The notes under the pieces: model-generated
Database searches by the model: none
What the model was told of the DNA's origin: nothing
Seen by the model: only the letters and a program-made list of their open reading frames with translations
Assembly: GCA_047967505.1 (NCBI GenBank)
Contig: CM106539.1
Origin: Dipteris shenzhenensis
Lineage: Eukaryota; Polypodiophyta; Polypodiopsida; Gleicheniales
Reading direction: 5' to 3' (one strand)
DNA: 64,000 bases
In this document: piece after piece, positions 28,563 through 41,016 of the stretch
Numbering within the stretch: position 1 is the first letter of the stretch
Layout of the letters: each line of letters opens with the position of its first letter
Position numbers and translations under genes: made by a program

Positions 28563-31108
28563 ATGGTGGATGTAACTAAGGATGATGAAACACAAGCCTT
28601 GAGTGCACAGGAATTAAAAAAATTTGAAGAAGATCAAGGTCGATCCACTGCAGTTATGCTAGAAGATCTTGCTAGCAAACCACGACGTGAAATGCAAAAG
28701 GCTAGTACTGCAAGAGCCATAGTTCCAAGCAATAAAAAAAGGCATCGTCCCACTGTAGAGAGAGATAATGTGGATGAAAAACGGTTAAAAGAAGAGAAAG
28801 ATAAAGAAGACTTAGAACCCGAGACTGAAGATGATCAGGATGAACTCACATCAATCAAAAATCTTAATCTGCGTCTTAATGAAGCAGTTACAGATGATGA
28901 TGTGGGATATATCTAGGGTCAAAGGATGTGGTTTGTGAATGCCAAAGATGTGGAAGCTGCAGCTGTCTTTACTAATAGCCGAAGCCTTGATATATCCTAT
29001 GCACTCTGCAAATATACGAGGCTTTGAGAGATGGTAAGAAACCTATGGCAAGCAATGTGGTCTTGCACCCAATAATGTTTTGTCCAATTAAAAATAGTTT
29101 TGTGGATCAAATAACATTTACAGGGCCTACACATTTCGAGGAAACCTTCAGTCGATTCTTTAAAGACACTCTTAAAAGTATTCCACATGAACATGGTGAA
29201 GAGGCACAAGGTGAGAATATGCTAAAGGAAGCAAAGAAGGAATTCCTCCTTCATTGCAGATTCTAGCCCATCGATGGTCAACATTGGGCTTATGCTTGTA
29301 ATCAGATCGCAAAGGAAGCAAAAGAGGTCAAAAGACTCACTTCAGAACAATTTGCAAAGATAAGTTCATTCCATTATTATCCTACAACAATCTGTATATT
29401 CAAGCATGAGATCAAGTATTTGATTGAGTCCGAAAGACTTAATCATTATGTCCATGGAAAGCGTAAGATATCCTCAACATCAGAGGTCTTACAGAAGGCA
29501 AGGGTTATATGGACAACATTTGGTTCTCCAAATCTTGATTTGAAGTGAAAGGTCACAAAAGCAGACGCCGACACACTCACGAACTTCTATACTTCTTTGA
29601 GTGCAGTTGTGCCTAGGGGAACTCAAGAGTAAGAAGAAAGTATGACAAGCCTCAAGGTGGTGAGGGACAGATATGCTGACTACACTTCTATCATATTTTG
29701 TCCTGTTGAAGTGTTCAATGAGATGCTTGAAACGAGCATTGCTTGTGAGCGTGGACAGTTGACCTATGAAGCTCCTTTCTTTATCTCCGGAAAGTCAAAG
29801 GTAATGGATAAGAAGGAGTTGACGGCAAGGATGTGGAGGCCTATAAAGTACTTACCTGACAAGTATGCATCCATGGCAGCACAAAAAATTTTAAAGAAAG
29901 AATGGTTTTTTGGAAAAAAAGACAAAGACCACTGCATGGAAGAATGCATCAATGTACAGGTGAGGCATGATGAAGTGCATAGTGCCATTAAGTATTTGCT
30001 GTTAGAGAAACAAATTCCACTTACTCATTATAACATTGACTATAATGTGGTAAAGCATATAGCTTCTTTGTCAACACCCAAGGTAAAGCTATGGGCAAAC
30101 AGGTGGATTAAAAAGGATGAAGATGGGTCAGAAATAGTAACCTCTTATATGAGAAAAGAAATCCCACAACAGGTGGTTGCATATGTGGAAAGATTAATCA
30201 GCGAGATAAGGATGCCGACAGATATGCACCAAAGCTTTCAATTCAATGTAGAGGTTATGGCAGAGTCTGGAAAGCTTGTGAACTTCAGGGGAGTCTCAGA
30301 AGATGACTTCTTCAAGAATGAGTCAGCATGGGATAAGCCACAACTATTCTTTATCAATGAAGTTTCTAGCGATGATATCCATAACTTCATTGATAGAATA
30401 GTACATACCACCATTAGCAAAGTGGCAATTTGCAACATTGTCATTTTTATTGATAAAAAAGACAAAGAATCCATGTAGGTTACTCTAGAGCGAGCATATT
30501 CATCAGATTTGAAGATCTATAGTGGTGTTTACGAAGCAAAGAGAGGCAAGAGAGAATGTGGCATAGCGATTCAATCTCTTGAATCATTCTTTTTGTGTAT
30601 GCGGAGTCCCAGCCCTGATCACTCCTTACAAAAGAACATAAGAGGGAATTCAAATAATTTGAGATTGATGCTAGAAGAGGAAGATATTCCCAGGTCCATA
30701 CATTATCAAAAAAACAACCATGGAAGTCCTGCAAAAAGTGGGAGTCTCTTACTTACCATGATGGAGAATTTGCTACCGGCAGGTTGGGAGGTCACCTTGT
30801 GCAGGATGGGATATTTATTTGAGGATCTCCTCAGAAAAGGCAACTCCACAAATATTATTGAAAATAAGCATTTCATGGCTTATTTTCACCTTCAAGCAAA
30901 TCTAACCACAGGCCACAAAAAAGAGATAGACCACAAGGACACTGATGACATGGATGATTACCTTGAAGATCATAATGTCCCAGTTGATGATGATGAAAAG
31001 ATGGACTTACATGACTCGTTCACAGAGAGGTTGGTGGATGAAGACAAACATGATGATGCCTTCTTTGATCATTATGGCTCACAGGGTTATGAGAAAAGGC
31101 CACTATGA
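28563..31108 (+). pseudogene. ORF2-ORF3 of copy B, disabled
   Basis: Homologous to copy A ORF2 plus ORF3 along its whole length. Damage seen: TGG to TAG at 28,914-28,916, a 2-bp insertion near 29,005, TAG at 29,264-29,266, CGA-type TGA at 29,546-29,548, TAA at 29,630-29,632 and CAG to TAG at 30,476-30,478. The joint where copy A has TAG (ORF2/ORF3) is CAG here (reading EIPQQVVAYVERL), showing that the two are one protein. It ends TGA at 31,106-31,108. Function unknown. Confidence 0.65.
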
Positions 31109-31212
31109 CAATACTTAGCGGTATGAACTCTCTATTTCTCAACTAAATACAATTTTTTAAATAAGATTTAAATTTAAAGATAATGAATCTAATCTCTCAT
31201 ATTTGTATACAG

Positions 31213-32401
31213 GCAATAGAGGGAGAAGAAATGGATGAATTCAATATGGAGGCACTCCCTTCTACTTCAACAATGCAACCACCTCTAAAATTGATTGAAG
31301 AATCCCATGAGCACAAGAGCTTTAAAGACACCATGGAAAAGCAGAATGACCCCAAACATAGAATACAAGCTATGACAGAGACCCATTCTCCAAATTTAGC
31401 TGCATTAGATAAAATGGAGAGCTCATTTGAAGTTAGGATCGTTTTGAAACGAGAACCTCAGTATTTGAGCTTTGGTAGAGAGGAGGTTTCAATCCTCTCC
31501 AATCCTTTAAAAGAGGTTAATGACAATGTTATCTTGGCCATTCTCAGGTAACATTTGTTTATTTGTTGCTACTTCAATGAGCTAACATTTGTTTATTTAT
31601 TTACAGTGTAGTTATATATCAGTTTCCTAGTGCAGAATGCAAATCAATTCTATGAGCTAACGTTTGTTTATTTCTTGGTGCAGTGTAGTTATTTCTCAGC
31701 TTCCTAATGTAGTGCAACATCGTGTCTACATGCTCGATGCTCTCCTTTCTTCTATTCTTAGCTCTCCTCAAAAGACTATAGAAGATGTTTATACCTGGTT
31801 AAGCCCTTTGAATTTAGATGGTGTGTGAGTCATCTTTATGCCTTATCATGAGGCGTAAGTATCAACTCTAACCTTATTTTTACTATTTCTTTGGCAAGTT
31901 TGTGTAAAACAATAATCATTTTTATTTTGGTCGTGTAGCTCACATTGGAGTCTGATCGTCTAGGACCTTGAACTCAACTGTTTGTGGTTTGTGAATTCAA
32001 TGGAAGGCTATCATGCCAACTCCCCAAGGTAATTATTCTCTTAATATTTTTGATACTTTCTTATTTTGTATCTTATGATCATGACATATTAATATATTTA
32101 ATATGTCATGATGGACAGTGCTGCATATCGGCTAGTATTTGCTGTCAAAACAACCACGGAGCAACAAGACCAAGTAGAATTCAAAAGACATCTGCCAGTG
32201 GAGCAGAAAGATGGGCACAGCTGTGCGTGGAGAGTTGCCTACAACTGCATGTTGTTTCTTAGAGAGATTTTTTATTTGGATTTACCAGTCAAAATGGAAT
32301 CATATACAGAAGCTGATCTGCTAGCATTTCGGGCTGAGAGTATTCAGGATCTAATTGCTACCATTGGGAAACAACCTGAAAATATGACTACATTGCAGCA
32401 T
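31213..32401 (+). pseudogene. Ulp1-like peptidase module 1 of copy B
   Basis: Exons by homology are 31,213-31,547, 31,684-31,854, 31,939-32,028 and 32,119-32,401. Exon a keeps a 29-codon acidic/His-rich stretch lost in A (HEHKSFKDTMEKQ and following). Disabling changes: TGA in exon b (GTGTGAGTC, from CGA) and TAG in exon c (GTCTAGGAC, from TGG). The catalytic block reads HSCAWRV, so the Gly after the catalytic Cys is Ala. Confidence 0.6.
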
Positions 32402-33264
32402 GTATAAAACCTTATCTTTATACTTGTATGCTTGTTCAAGCCTTTAATTGGGATGTGTAAATCTCATAACTTTTTTATATTTTCCTCCAAGAGGAGAAGA
32501 GACTGAGTCTAATGAAAGCATGCTACCTTTATACTTCTATGATTATTTAAACCTTTATTTTTATTTGGGATGTGTAAATCTCATAACTTTTTAAATTTTT
32601 CCTCCAAGAGGAGGAGAGACTCACTCTAATGAAAGCATGTATGAAACCTTACTTTTTTAATTTTTGCTCCAAGCTGAGGAGAGACTCACTCTAATGAAAG
32701 CATGTATGAAACCTTATCTGCTTGTTTAAGCCTTTATTTGGGATGTGTACATCGCATAACTTTTTTATATTTTTATAGCATAAGGAGGATGTAGAAGAGA
32801 TAGCAAGTGAAGAAGAATATGATGTAGACTACTCTCTCAATAAGATGAGTCATGAAAATATGAATCTATTGGAGCAGATTGGAAGTTCATTCACTGCTAT
32901 GTTGTTAATTCGACAATAACCTCATTTTTTTAAATTTGGTAAAGAAGAGATTTCAATCGTCTTGAATCCTAAGAAAGAGGTTAATGTCAAAGTCATTACA
33001 ACCATCCTCAGGTTTGATGCAGCCTTTTCCTTGGCTTTACACTTTGCTTATTTTGATTAAACGCAATAAGCTAATACTTTTTTTCTTAATATAGTAATGT
33101 TATAGCAAATTATCCACAAAATATACAAAGCGTTTCATATATGCTCGATCCTCGTATTTCAAAAGTGCTTAGCAACAAAGAAGAAACCATAGAGGATGTT
33201 TGCAAGTGATTGAAGCACGTTCCTATGAATGATGCATGAGTTATTTTTACAGCATATTATGAGA
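32402..33264 (+). pseudogene. Intron and exons a-b of peptidase module 2, copy B
   Basis: 32,402-32,780 is the intron with decayed GAGACTGAGTCTAATGAAAG repeats. Exon a has TAA after IRQ (CAA to TAA) and a changed acceptor (AGCATAAGG where A and C have GCAGAAGG). Exon b (about 33,095-33,264) has AAGTGATTG (TGG to TGA) and GCATGAGTT (CGA to TGA). Confidence 0.55.
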
Positions 33265-33350
33265 AGTAAGCATCAAACCCTACTTGTTTTTTCTATTGCA
33301 TTGCTAGAATTGTCTCAAACATAGTATTTATTCTTTATTGATAATGCAGC

Positions 33351-34048
33351 TCACATTGGGGTCTGGTAGTCGTGGACATCTTTGCGAAGAAGTGCTTCTT
33401 TGCCAACTCAGTGACATCCGTCCATGGCACTGTGTTAGAGTAAGAATAGACTACACTTGTTGTCACTTCTTGACATGTAGATTGATATGCAATGCACATA
33501 TTCACTGTTGTTATATGTTTTGATGTGCAGATCAGCTCAAAAGTTAGTAGGTGCTATCGACATAGTAATGCGGCAATGTGACTTGGCACAACAAATAGAG
33601 TATATAACATGTCAGGTATCACATCAAGAGAATAGCCACATCTATAATTGTGGATGGAGGGTGGGCTACAATTGCTTTTTGGTACTTGGTCAAATTTTTG
33701 AGATACAAAATGACACAACACTATCAACATATACGGATTTGCATCTCTATGCATTTATAACATGTACCATTCGAGCAATCATTAAGGGTGACATTATGGA
33801 CCCTCCCACAAGGCAAATAGATGATAATGGCTCAGAGGAGTGCGAAATGAATGCCGTCAAAGAGTCAAAGGGGATAGAAGACCTCAACTCTACAAACATG
33901 GCTTCATTGGAAGAATTGGAAAGCTCTTTTAATGTTAGGGTTATGATTCAACATAGACTCAGTATCTTGAATTTGGGGGAGAGGAGATTTCAATCCTCTC
34001 TAGAGCTTCAAATGAGGTCAATAACAACGTTATGATGGCCATTCTCAG
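33351..34048 (+). pseudogene. Peptidase module 2 exons c-d, continuous with module 3 exon a (copy B)
   Basis: Exon c (from about 33,351) begins with the SHWG-type His block. Exon d (33,531-34,048) has SAQKLVGAIDIVMRQCDLA and then HIYNCGWRVGYNCFLVLGQ. It continues without an intron through an acidic linker into LEELESSFNVRVMIQHR, which is module 3 exon a. This single exon physically joins two modules and shows they belong to one protein. A 1-bp deletion after IQHR (CATAGACTCAG versus CATAGACCTCAG in C) shifts the frame. Confidence 0.65.
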
Positions 34049-34136
34049 GTTTGATACAAACTTTTTCTCTGCTTGATAATTCAATATTATTTTGATTAGA
34101 TCTAATAAGTTAATATTCATTTATTTGTTGGTGCAG

Positions 34137-35067
34137 TATAGTTATCTCACGATTTGGTAGAGCCGTACAAAACCGTGTGTATATGTTGGATTCCCTCCTT
34201 TCTCCTATACTTAGTGATAACAGAAAGACGATAGCCGATGTTTGTAAATGGTTACAACCTTTATATTTACATGGCGTGCGAGTCCTATTTATGGCATATC
34301 AGGAGATGTAAGTATCATGGCAACCTTTATTTTCATCTTATACTAACAACATTGTGTTAAATAATAATAGTTCTTAATTATTCGTGTAGGGAACATTGGA
34401 GTCTGATGGTTTGGGACCTTGTTACTTCTGTATTATGTACCTTATGTAATAGACACACTAAGTTTTTTTAATATGTCATGATGAGCAGGTCGATTGAGAA
34501 GTTGGTATCTGCTATCAGAGAAACAGGACAGTACAAAGACTTGGTAGACTTCCAAAAGCATTTAGTAGTAGAGCAAGAAGATGGGCATAGTTGTGGGTGG
34601 AGAGTTGCCTACAATTGCATGTTGATTTTTAAAGAAATTTTCTCACTTAAGACACAGATCTCATTGGAAGACTCTTTGGAGCTCAAATATTCAGAGGAGG
34701 ATATACAATTGTTTAGGGCTGAAATCATTCGAGACCTACTTACTGCCATTAGAATAGAACGTGCAATTGAAGCAATATCAGAGCTTGCATTTAAGGAAGA
34801 GGAGACTGAGTCTACTGTGAAAGCACTGCACACTACAGAAGTAGAGACTCAGTGTACACCTACAGCACCACAGTCTCCACTGGAAGCATCAAAAGAGTTG
34901 CCACAGCCTCCGCTTGCATTTAAGGAAGAGGATATTGAGTCTACTCCGAAAGCACTACATACTACAGAAGAAGTATAGACTAAGTGTACATCTAGAGCAC
35001 CACAGCCTCCATTGGAAGCATCGGAAGAGTTGCCACAGTCTCCACTAGAAGCATCAGAAGAGTTGTG
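34137..35067 (+). pseudogene. Peptidase module 3 exons b-d and tail, copy B
   Basis: Exon b (34,137-34,307) is intact: RVYMLDSLLSPILSDNRKTI and GVRVLFMAYQEM. Exon c (from 34,390) starts EHWSLMVWDL but is cut off by a deletion that joins GGGACCTTG to intron sequence TTACTTCTG, removing the Asn-Ser block. Exon d (from 34,489) is intact through VEQEDGHSCGWRVAYNCM and the Pro/Glu tail until TAG (34,976-34,978). The ancestral stop is at 35,065-35,067. Confidence 0.6.
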
Positions 35068-36165
35068 ATGCATGTATGATGTTGTATTTGTAGTTTTTGT
35101 TGATTATACACCAATTTGTGACTTATTACTTAAGTGGCATTTACTGATGATATTTATATAATTATTTCATCCACACAATTTTATGATATGAATGTGTGAT
35201 GATGTGATTATTTGGAAATAAATCCTTGTGTGATGAGAATTTTGATATGAATATGTGATGATGTAATATTTGTAATATATTTCACTTGCAAGTATTAATT
35301 CCCAATGCTCCACTCACTTAAAGTATAGCATTCCCAATGCTCTACAAAATTTTATTCAGTTGGACAGTCTCCACTCACTTAAAGTAGAGCATTCCCAATG
35401 CTTCTCTCACTTTATTCCAACCCTTATCCTTATCATAGCGAACACATCATACCTTAGTGCACTTGTATTCTTCCATCCTAGTCCTTCCACAAACGCTCTC
35501 TTATTTCTTACATCCTAGTCCTTCTGATTAACTTGTATTCGTCTTTCACTTTACATCTTCCCTCACTTTCTATCCCTTCAAGACACTCTCTTATTTCTTA
35601 CATCCTAGTCCTTCTAGTTTACTTGTATTCGTCTTTCACTTTATGTCTTTCCTCACTTTCTATTGCTCTCTCTCTCTCTCTCACTTGTAATATATTTCAC
35701 TCGCAAGTATCAATTCCCAATGCTCCACTCACTTAAAGTACAGCATTCCCAATGCTCTACAAAAATTTATTTAGTTGGGCAATCTCCACTCACTTAAAGT
35801 AGAGCATTACCAATGCTTCTCTCACTTTATTCCAACCCTTATCCTTATCATAGTGAACACATCATGCCTTAGTGCACTTGTATTCTTCCATCCTAGTCCT
35901 TCCACAAACACTCTCTTATTTCTAACATCCTAGTCCTTCTCAGTAACTTTTATTCTTCTATCCTAGTCCTTCCACAAACACTCTCTTCTTTCATCCATCC
36001 TAGTAACTTGTATTCTCCTATCCTAGTTCTTCCACAAACACTCTTGTCTTTCATCCATCCTAATGCTTCTCATTAACTTGTATTCTTGCATCCTAGTCCT
36101 TCCACAAATACTCTCTTCTTTCTTCCATCGTAGTCCATCTCCCTTTCTTTATCATCTCCCCACCC
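35068..36165 (+). repeat. Tandem repeats downstream of the peptidase region, copy B
   Basis: An AT-rich ~118-bp unit (35,150-35,280) is followed by CTCCACTCACTTAAAGTAGAGCATTCCC units. A minisatellite of CATCCTAGTCCTTC / CAAACACTCTC / CTTGTATTC (35,440-36,130) comes next. A short (CT)n lies at 35,670-35,685. Confidence 0.7.
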
Positions 36166-36572
36166 ATGGATGTCCTTGGCATTGTCGAAGATGTGGATTT
36201 CGGAATTAACAGTCTCAAAGAATGGATTGCTGACCAAGGAGCACAGAGAGAGGCTAGAATTTGACAAGGTACGCAGAGAGGGTGGAGACTCTCAAGATAG
36301 CAGAGAGTGAAAGACTTTTAAGATGTATGATAAAAGCATGACAAGATCTCTTAGACTTCTTAAGTAGCCTTTGTTATCGTAGCTCTCATCATGGGCGATT
36401 TGATGCGGATGCTGAGAGAACAATAAGAGCCTCACATAGAAATTATAAAGAAACAATTTGTGATTGCTTAAATTTCTTCTTTGAATGTAATAATGTTGAG
36501 GATACAGCTGTGGAGGCAGTGAAAGATTGGGTTATTGAGAAGATAAGAGAGACCAATGATGAGATCTTCTAG
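36166..36572 (+). pseudogene. Small downstream ORF of copy B, disabled
   Basis: MDVLGIVEDVDFGINSLKEW runs 32 codons to TGA (36,262-36,264, from CGA). About 47 bases found in A are then missing. The later TGA shared by all copies and the conserved NYKETICDCLNFFFECNNVE half follow, ending TAG at 36,570-36,572. Confidence 0.5.
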
Positions 36573-36970
36573 ACTTTGGGTGATTAAGAAGATAAGAGAG
36601 ACTGTATTAAGGTGTTTTGTGACACCATATGGCTTTGAGTTATATGATCTACTTCTTGTACAAATGTGATGTGCTATTTTTGAAATGTACTCTAGTTTTA
36701 ATAACATGTCATGCCATTTTTTCTAATTTGATTTTTTAAAATCTTACTTTTTGTCTCTTTTAACAATGTGATGTCCTCTATTTTTAATGTACTCTAGTTT
36801 TAATAACATCTCACGTCATTTTTTCTAATTTGATTTTTTAAAATCTTCCTTTTTGACTCAATGTTTTGTTTTATAAGAGCCTCTTTTTTTAAAATGTTTT
36901 ATCCAAAATTCTCTCACAAAACGAATTTGGACAGTGCACAAGTCCACCCAAAATTAATGAAATAGGTGTT
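36573..36970 (+). other. 3' end region and terminus of copy B
   Basis: AT-rich, with duplicated AATTTGATTTTTTAAAATCTT segments and the GGTGTTTTGTGACACC hairpin. The shared terminus ends at 36,970. Confidence 0.55.
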
Positions 36971-37804
36971 ATACTAAAGGTCAATTTGAAGATTACTCTC
37001 ACACATCTTTGTGGATGATCACTCACCCACCCCACACACAGATACATTTTAAGACACACCCACATACATTGCAAATCGATCTTGGGTCGATTTAAAACAA
37101 ACACAGACACATAAACTTATTCTATGACACGTCCACACGAACTACAAATCAACCTTGGGTCAATTTGAGAAGTGATAGCATAGCGTGCTTCACTCAATGG
37201 AGCTTCGCAAATCAACCTTAGGTCGGTTTGCATCTCGTAGATATTGATGATCACACACACACACAAATAGATTTCATGACATTATGCACATACATACAAA
37301 AATATTTGAAGACACACCCATACACACTACAAATCGACCTTGGGTTGATTTGGTTGATTTGAGAACCATAGGTACATCATCGCCAACATCTATATCTACC
37401 TTTCGAACAATAGGAATGGCATTTTTCTTCTTTTTCTTCTTTGACACTCAAGGGATAGCATAGGGTGCTAAATGTAATGGCCATGCTTTGCAAATCGAAC
37501 TTAGGTCGATTTAATGATCAGTCACACACACCTAGATGGATGGTCACTTGCACACACACATAAACACGTTCTAAGACATACCTACACACTATAAATCGAC
37601 CTTGGGTCAATTTGAGAAACATATGGATCGATTTAAGAAACATATCCTAAGGTGCACACACACACACACACACACACTCAAATAAAAAAATTCTAAGACA
37701 CACCCAGAAATAGTGCATATCAACCTTGTGTCGATTTCAGAATTGAACGCATAGGATGTTTGACACAATAGCCAAGCTTTGCAAATCGACCTTTGTTCGA
37801 TTTC

Positions 37805-37870
<66 letters not shown>

Positions 37871-37910
37871 GCATGCACACATGCACACATGCGCACACAC
37901 ACACACATGT

Positions 37911-37945
<35 letters not shown>

Positions 37946-38720
37946 TGAGCACATTCTAGGACACCAACCCACATAGCAAATTAAGCTTGTGTTAATTTGA
38001 GAAAGAGATTTTCACACACACACACACACATTCTAACATACCCCACAAACACTACAAATCAACATTGGATTGATTTGAGAAGTGATGGCATAGTGCATTG
38101 AACACAATGGCCATGCTTGCAAATCAACTTTTGTCAATTTCACTCACATATACCTATGTGGATGGTCAATTATACACACATAAACACATTCTAAAGATAC
38201 ACCCATACACAAAACCACATTCTAAGACACCCATACACATTGAAAATTAACCTTGGATCTCAAGCTAAGAAGTGATAGCATAGGGTGTTGAAATATTGGC
38301 CAAATTTTTACAAATCAACCTTAGACTGATTTATGATCACGCACACACACAAACATATTCTAAGACTTGTTTTGAGTTTTCATTACAGATGTTACAAACA
38401 CATTCCAAGACATCCACAAATATTACAAGTCGACCTTTGGTCGATTTGAGAAGTGATATGTGTAGGGTGATCAATACAATGGCTAGGCTTTGCAAATTGA
38501 CATTAGGTCACTTTCATGTCACTGACGCTCACCTATGTGGATTATCACTCACATACATACGGAAACACACAAACACATTCTAAGACACAGACACACACAA
38601 AAAATTGACGGGTCAATTTGAGAAATAGATTTGAAAACACACACACACAAACACACTCCAAACACATTATAAGACACACCCATAAACATGGAAATGGACT
38701 TTATTTGTGAAGGGATAGCA
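36971..38720. repeat. Satellite with AAATCGACC..GGTCGATTT inverted repeats
   Basis: Irregular units of about 150-190 bp repeat three landmarks. These are AAATCGACCTTGGGTCGATTT (a 9-bp inverted repeat with a 3-base centre), GAGAAGTGATAGCATAGGGTG...AATGGCCATGCTTTGCAAATCGA, and CACACACATAAACACATTCTAAGACACACCCACACAC. Units become more divergent to the right. About nine to ten units are present. No coding. Confidence 0.75.
37808..37945. repeat. (TC)n and (CA)n microsatellites
   Basis: About 60 bases of TC repeat (37,808-37,869), then CA-rich repeat (37,895-37,942), expanded inside one unit of the surrounding satellite. Confidence 0.95.
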
Positions 38721-39497
38721 TAGGGATTTAAAAACTCCTTTTGTTGGACACATGTGCTATGCTTACATATTTATGAGTAACCCGCCTGTGAGCATAACTC
38801 ATTAAACTATGATGTGAATGATGCAAATCTCTACAAGTAGAAGAGGAGTTTGAGAAGATTTAGATTACTACTTTAAAACAAATTATTCAATGTAATAATC
38901 TATATGGGGTTCATCGCATACAATGGAAACTCTTAGGATTTACAAATGAGCCATCATTTGAGGCTTGAATAAAATACTGCTATGCAACATTGATAATAAC
39001 ATCTCTGAAAATAGATGTTATAACAGTGTTACAGAATTTTTTTGCCACGCAATGGCTAGATAGAGTTTCTACACATTCTTCTTTCACACTTTACCACACG
39101 GGCATATAGTCACATACTTTGAGTTGCAATTTTAAGTGTAGAATTTCATTTCTAGAAGAGGTAGCAAATAAGAAGTTTCCCATCTTCATGGTTTGGGGAC
39201 AGTAAAATTCTTATAAAAGACAAAATTCCGTGTTCTCACTATGTTATTCAAACCAAACAAGCAAAATGTAGAAGCATTATTCAAGACACTTTATAGCATG
39301 TGGAAATATCTATAAGGGAAATATGATATGTCAAACATTATCTTCATAGGTGATGCCCATATAAGTGTTATGTAAATCCTCTAGGAAGTTGTTTCTTCCT
39401 AGAGCTATTTACTCTTCAGAGTCAAGAAAACATTGAACTCATAGAAAAATTATTGCCTTATCTCCTTGAATAGAGACAAGTTTAAGATATCCAATCA
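38721..39497. other. Unassigned degenerate DNA
   Basis: AT-rich, with short open stretches but no recognisable protein or repeat. Confidence 0.4.
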
Positions 39498-39824
39498 ATG
39501 ATCATAGTAGATCCTTTTGGTAAAGCACCAGTGGTACAAGGTCATGTCTTGTATGGATACTTTGAGAATGTTATCAAGCATTTTCAGAATTTATGGAGCT
39601 CTATTCCTTCTCCAAATATATTTTGGGGAGAGGATTGCTCTTCCTTAGACAAGGAGAAGAAACCATCGAATTTTTCAAAGCATTATAAAGGACAACACTT
39701 GAAGGAGATAATAAGGAAACTTGCATCACTAAGGAAATTGTTTGCAAAACAACATGATACATTACGATCAATGTGCAATGTGAATTCAATGAGTGATATG
39801 CAGGCAATCTTAAGGAGTCAATAA
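39498..39824 (+). pseudogene. Unrecognised open frame, 108 codons, probably a relic
   Basis: Encodes VDPFGKAPVVQGHVLYGYF, NLWSSIPSPNIFWGEDCSSL and a Lys-rich helical end. Weak protein-like sequence continues past the stop (LWEELQEFTFDLWKIGKNN), interrupted by stops. Codon composition is consistent with an old gene, but I recognise no family. It may be part of a decayed mobile element. Confidence 0.25.
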
Positions 39825-40557
39825 CTTAGATTCTTTGATTGATCTATATTATGGGAAGAACTTCAAGAGTTTACCTTTGACCTTTGGAAGATTGGAAAAA
39901 ACAACATGGCAATAAGAGAATAAGTAAGAAATGATACCATTTGTCCAACTAAATTATACATGTCTAATTTCTCTATTAGGGATGCTACTTTACAAGTTTT
40001 TCTAATTTGCAATGACTTGGCATCAAGTTTTATATTAGCATAGCAATGAAAATAATAAAATGTTTATAAGCTTCAAAAGACTGCTAAATATAATTCTTTA
40101 ATCAAATTTTTGGGTTGTTTGTTTACCTCAGGGGGGTCACTATGTATAAACCCTCTATATCACGTGCGTTCAAGGCCTATATTTAAAATCTCTTATCTAT
40201 AAATTTTTTCATTAATAAAATGTACCCCTTTTCTATACAAATCTGTAAATTTTTTCCAAAACTATTTTAAATAGTCTCTTATGTATATTTATTTCTGTAA
40301 ATTTTAGAAATAAAAAATATCCTTCTGTTGAATTCACGTGATAGGGTTACATATGATGAGTGACCCCCTCGAGTTTGTTTACTAATAACCAAACATTCAT
40401 ATTTTCATGCCATTCAAAGTTAATGCTCAAAGAAATGAGGAAAATGCTCGAAGGAGTCAACAAAATGAGTCTCTGGGAAAATGCCAAGAATACCTTCAAT
40501 ACATTTGGATCCAAGCAAGTCCCAAATCTCGCTAGTGAATTGTGCAATACCCATTGG
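39825..40557. other. Unassigned AT-rich DNA
   Basis: No gene seen. A short stretch near 40,120-40,370 has duplicated GAGGGGGTCAC/GTGACCCCCTC at its two ends (CAGGGGGGTCACTATG at 40,130 and GAGTGACCCCCTCGAG at 40,358), about 235 bp apart in inverted orientation. This could be a small MITE-like insertion. Confidence 0.4.
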
Positions 40558-40618
40558 AACAATTTAAATTCAAGAGGCATATATAATCATTACAAGACTC
40601 TACATTTATAGGTATGGA

Positions 40619-41016
40619 AACAGGACTATTTGTCCATTTTGAGGTGCAATAGGGTGTTGATTTGTTCCATACTATGGAATATGACGTGACTTCTATACAT
40701 GGAAAGATTTGGTACAACAAAATCCACGGCTAAATAAGTACTCGCATTGTGAGGATCACTGAGTACAACTAGAGGACAACTAGAGGTAGAGAGGGTAATG
40801 ATTTTAGGAGATGTTGAAAATTTTAATGTGGTTTTTTGTATTAATAGCTCCAAAAAATTTATAGAAAAGACAAATTCATGTTGGAAATATATTCCATGCT
40901 TGCCACCATGGAAGCATTATATGTGTGCAACCTTGAATGACATTGGATACACTATAACAATGACAACAAAAAAGGTAGCTTCAAGAAAGGAGCTTTTCAT
41001 TGAATATGATTTCTAG
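40619..41016 (+). pseudogene. Unrecognised decayed coding relic
   Basis: One frame reads, with interrupting stops, TGLFVHFEVQ, VDLFHTMEYDVTSIHGKIWYN and then an open part: VENFNVVFCINSSKKFIEK, LPPWKHYMCATLNDIGYTI and KELFIEYDF, ending TAG at 41,014-41,016. The pattern is protein-like, but I cannot name a family. Confidence 0.25.

Larger units (their letters stand above)
24246..36970 (+). mobile_element. Copy B of the unknown element family
   Basis: Same layout as copy A, with an intact TATA box, both first-intron splice sites, full ORF1 and remains of all three peptidase modules. The 3' terminus AAAATTAATGAAATAGGTGTT ends at 36,970 and is followed by an unrelated satellite. Its coding region is more damaged than A's: at least five nonsense changes and a frameshift in ORF2/ORF3, and several in the modules. 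It keeps the ORF2-ORF3 joint open and preserves module 3 exon b. It is closer to copy C than to A (for example VGSLHFVVSRRDSK in ORF1). Confidence 0.75.

Noticed and set aside
40798-41016. SET-domain tail (VASRKELFIEYDF)
   Set aside because: Only the last dozen residues resemble the SET end; no NHS or GxG motifs are found upstream.
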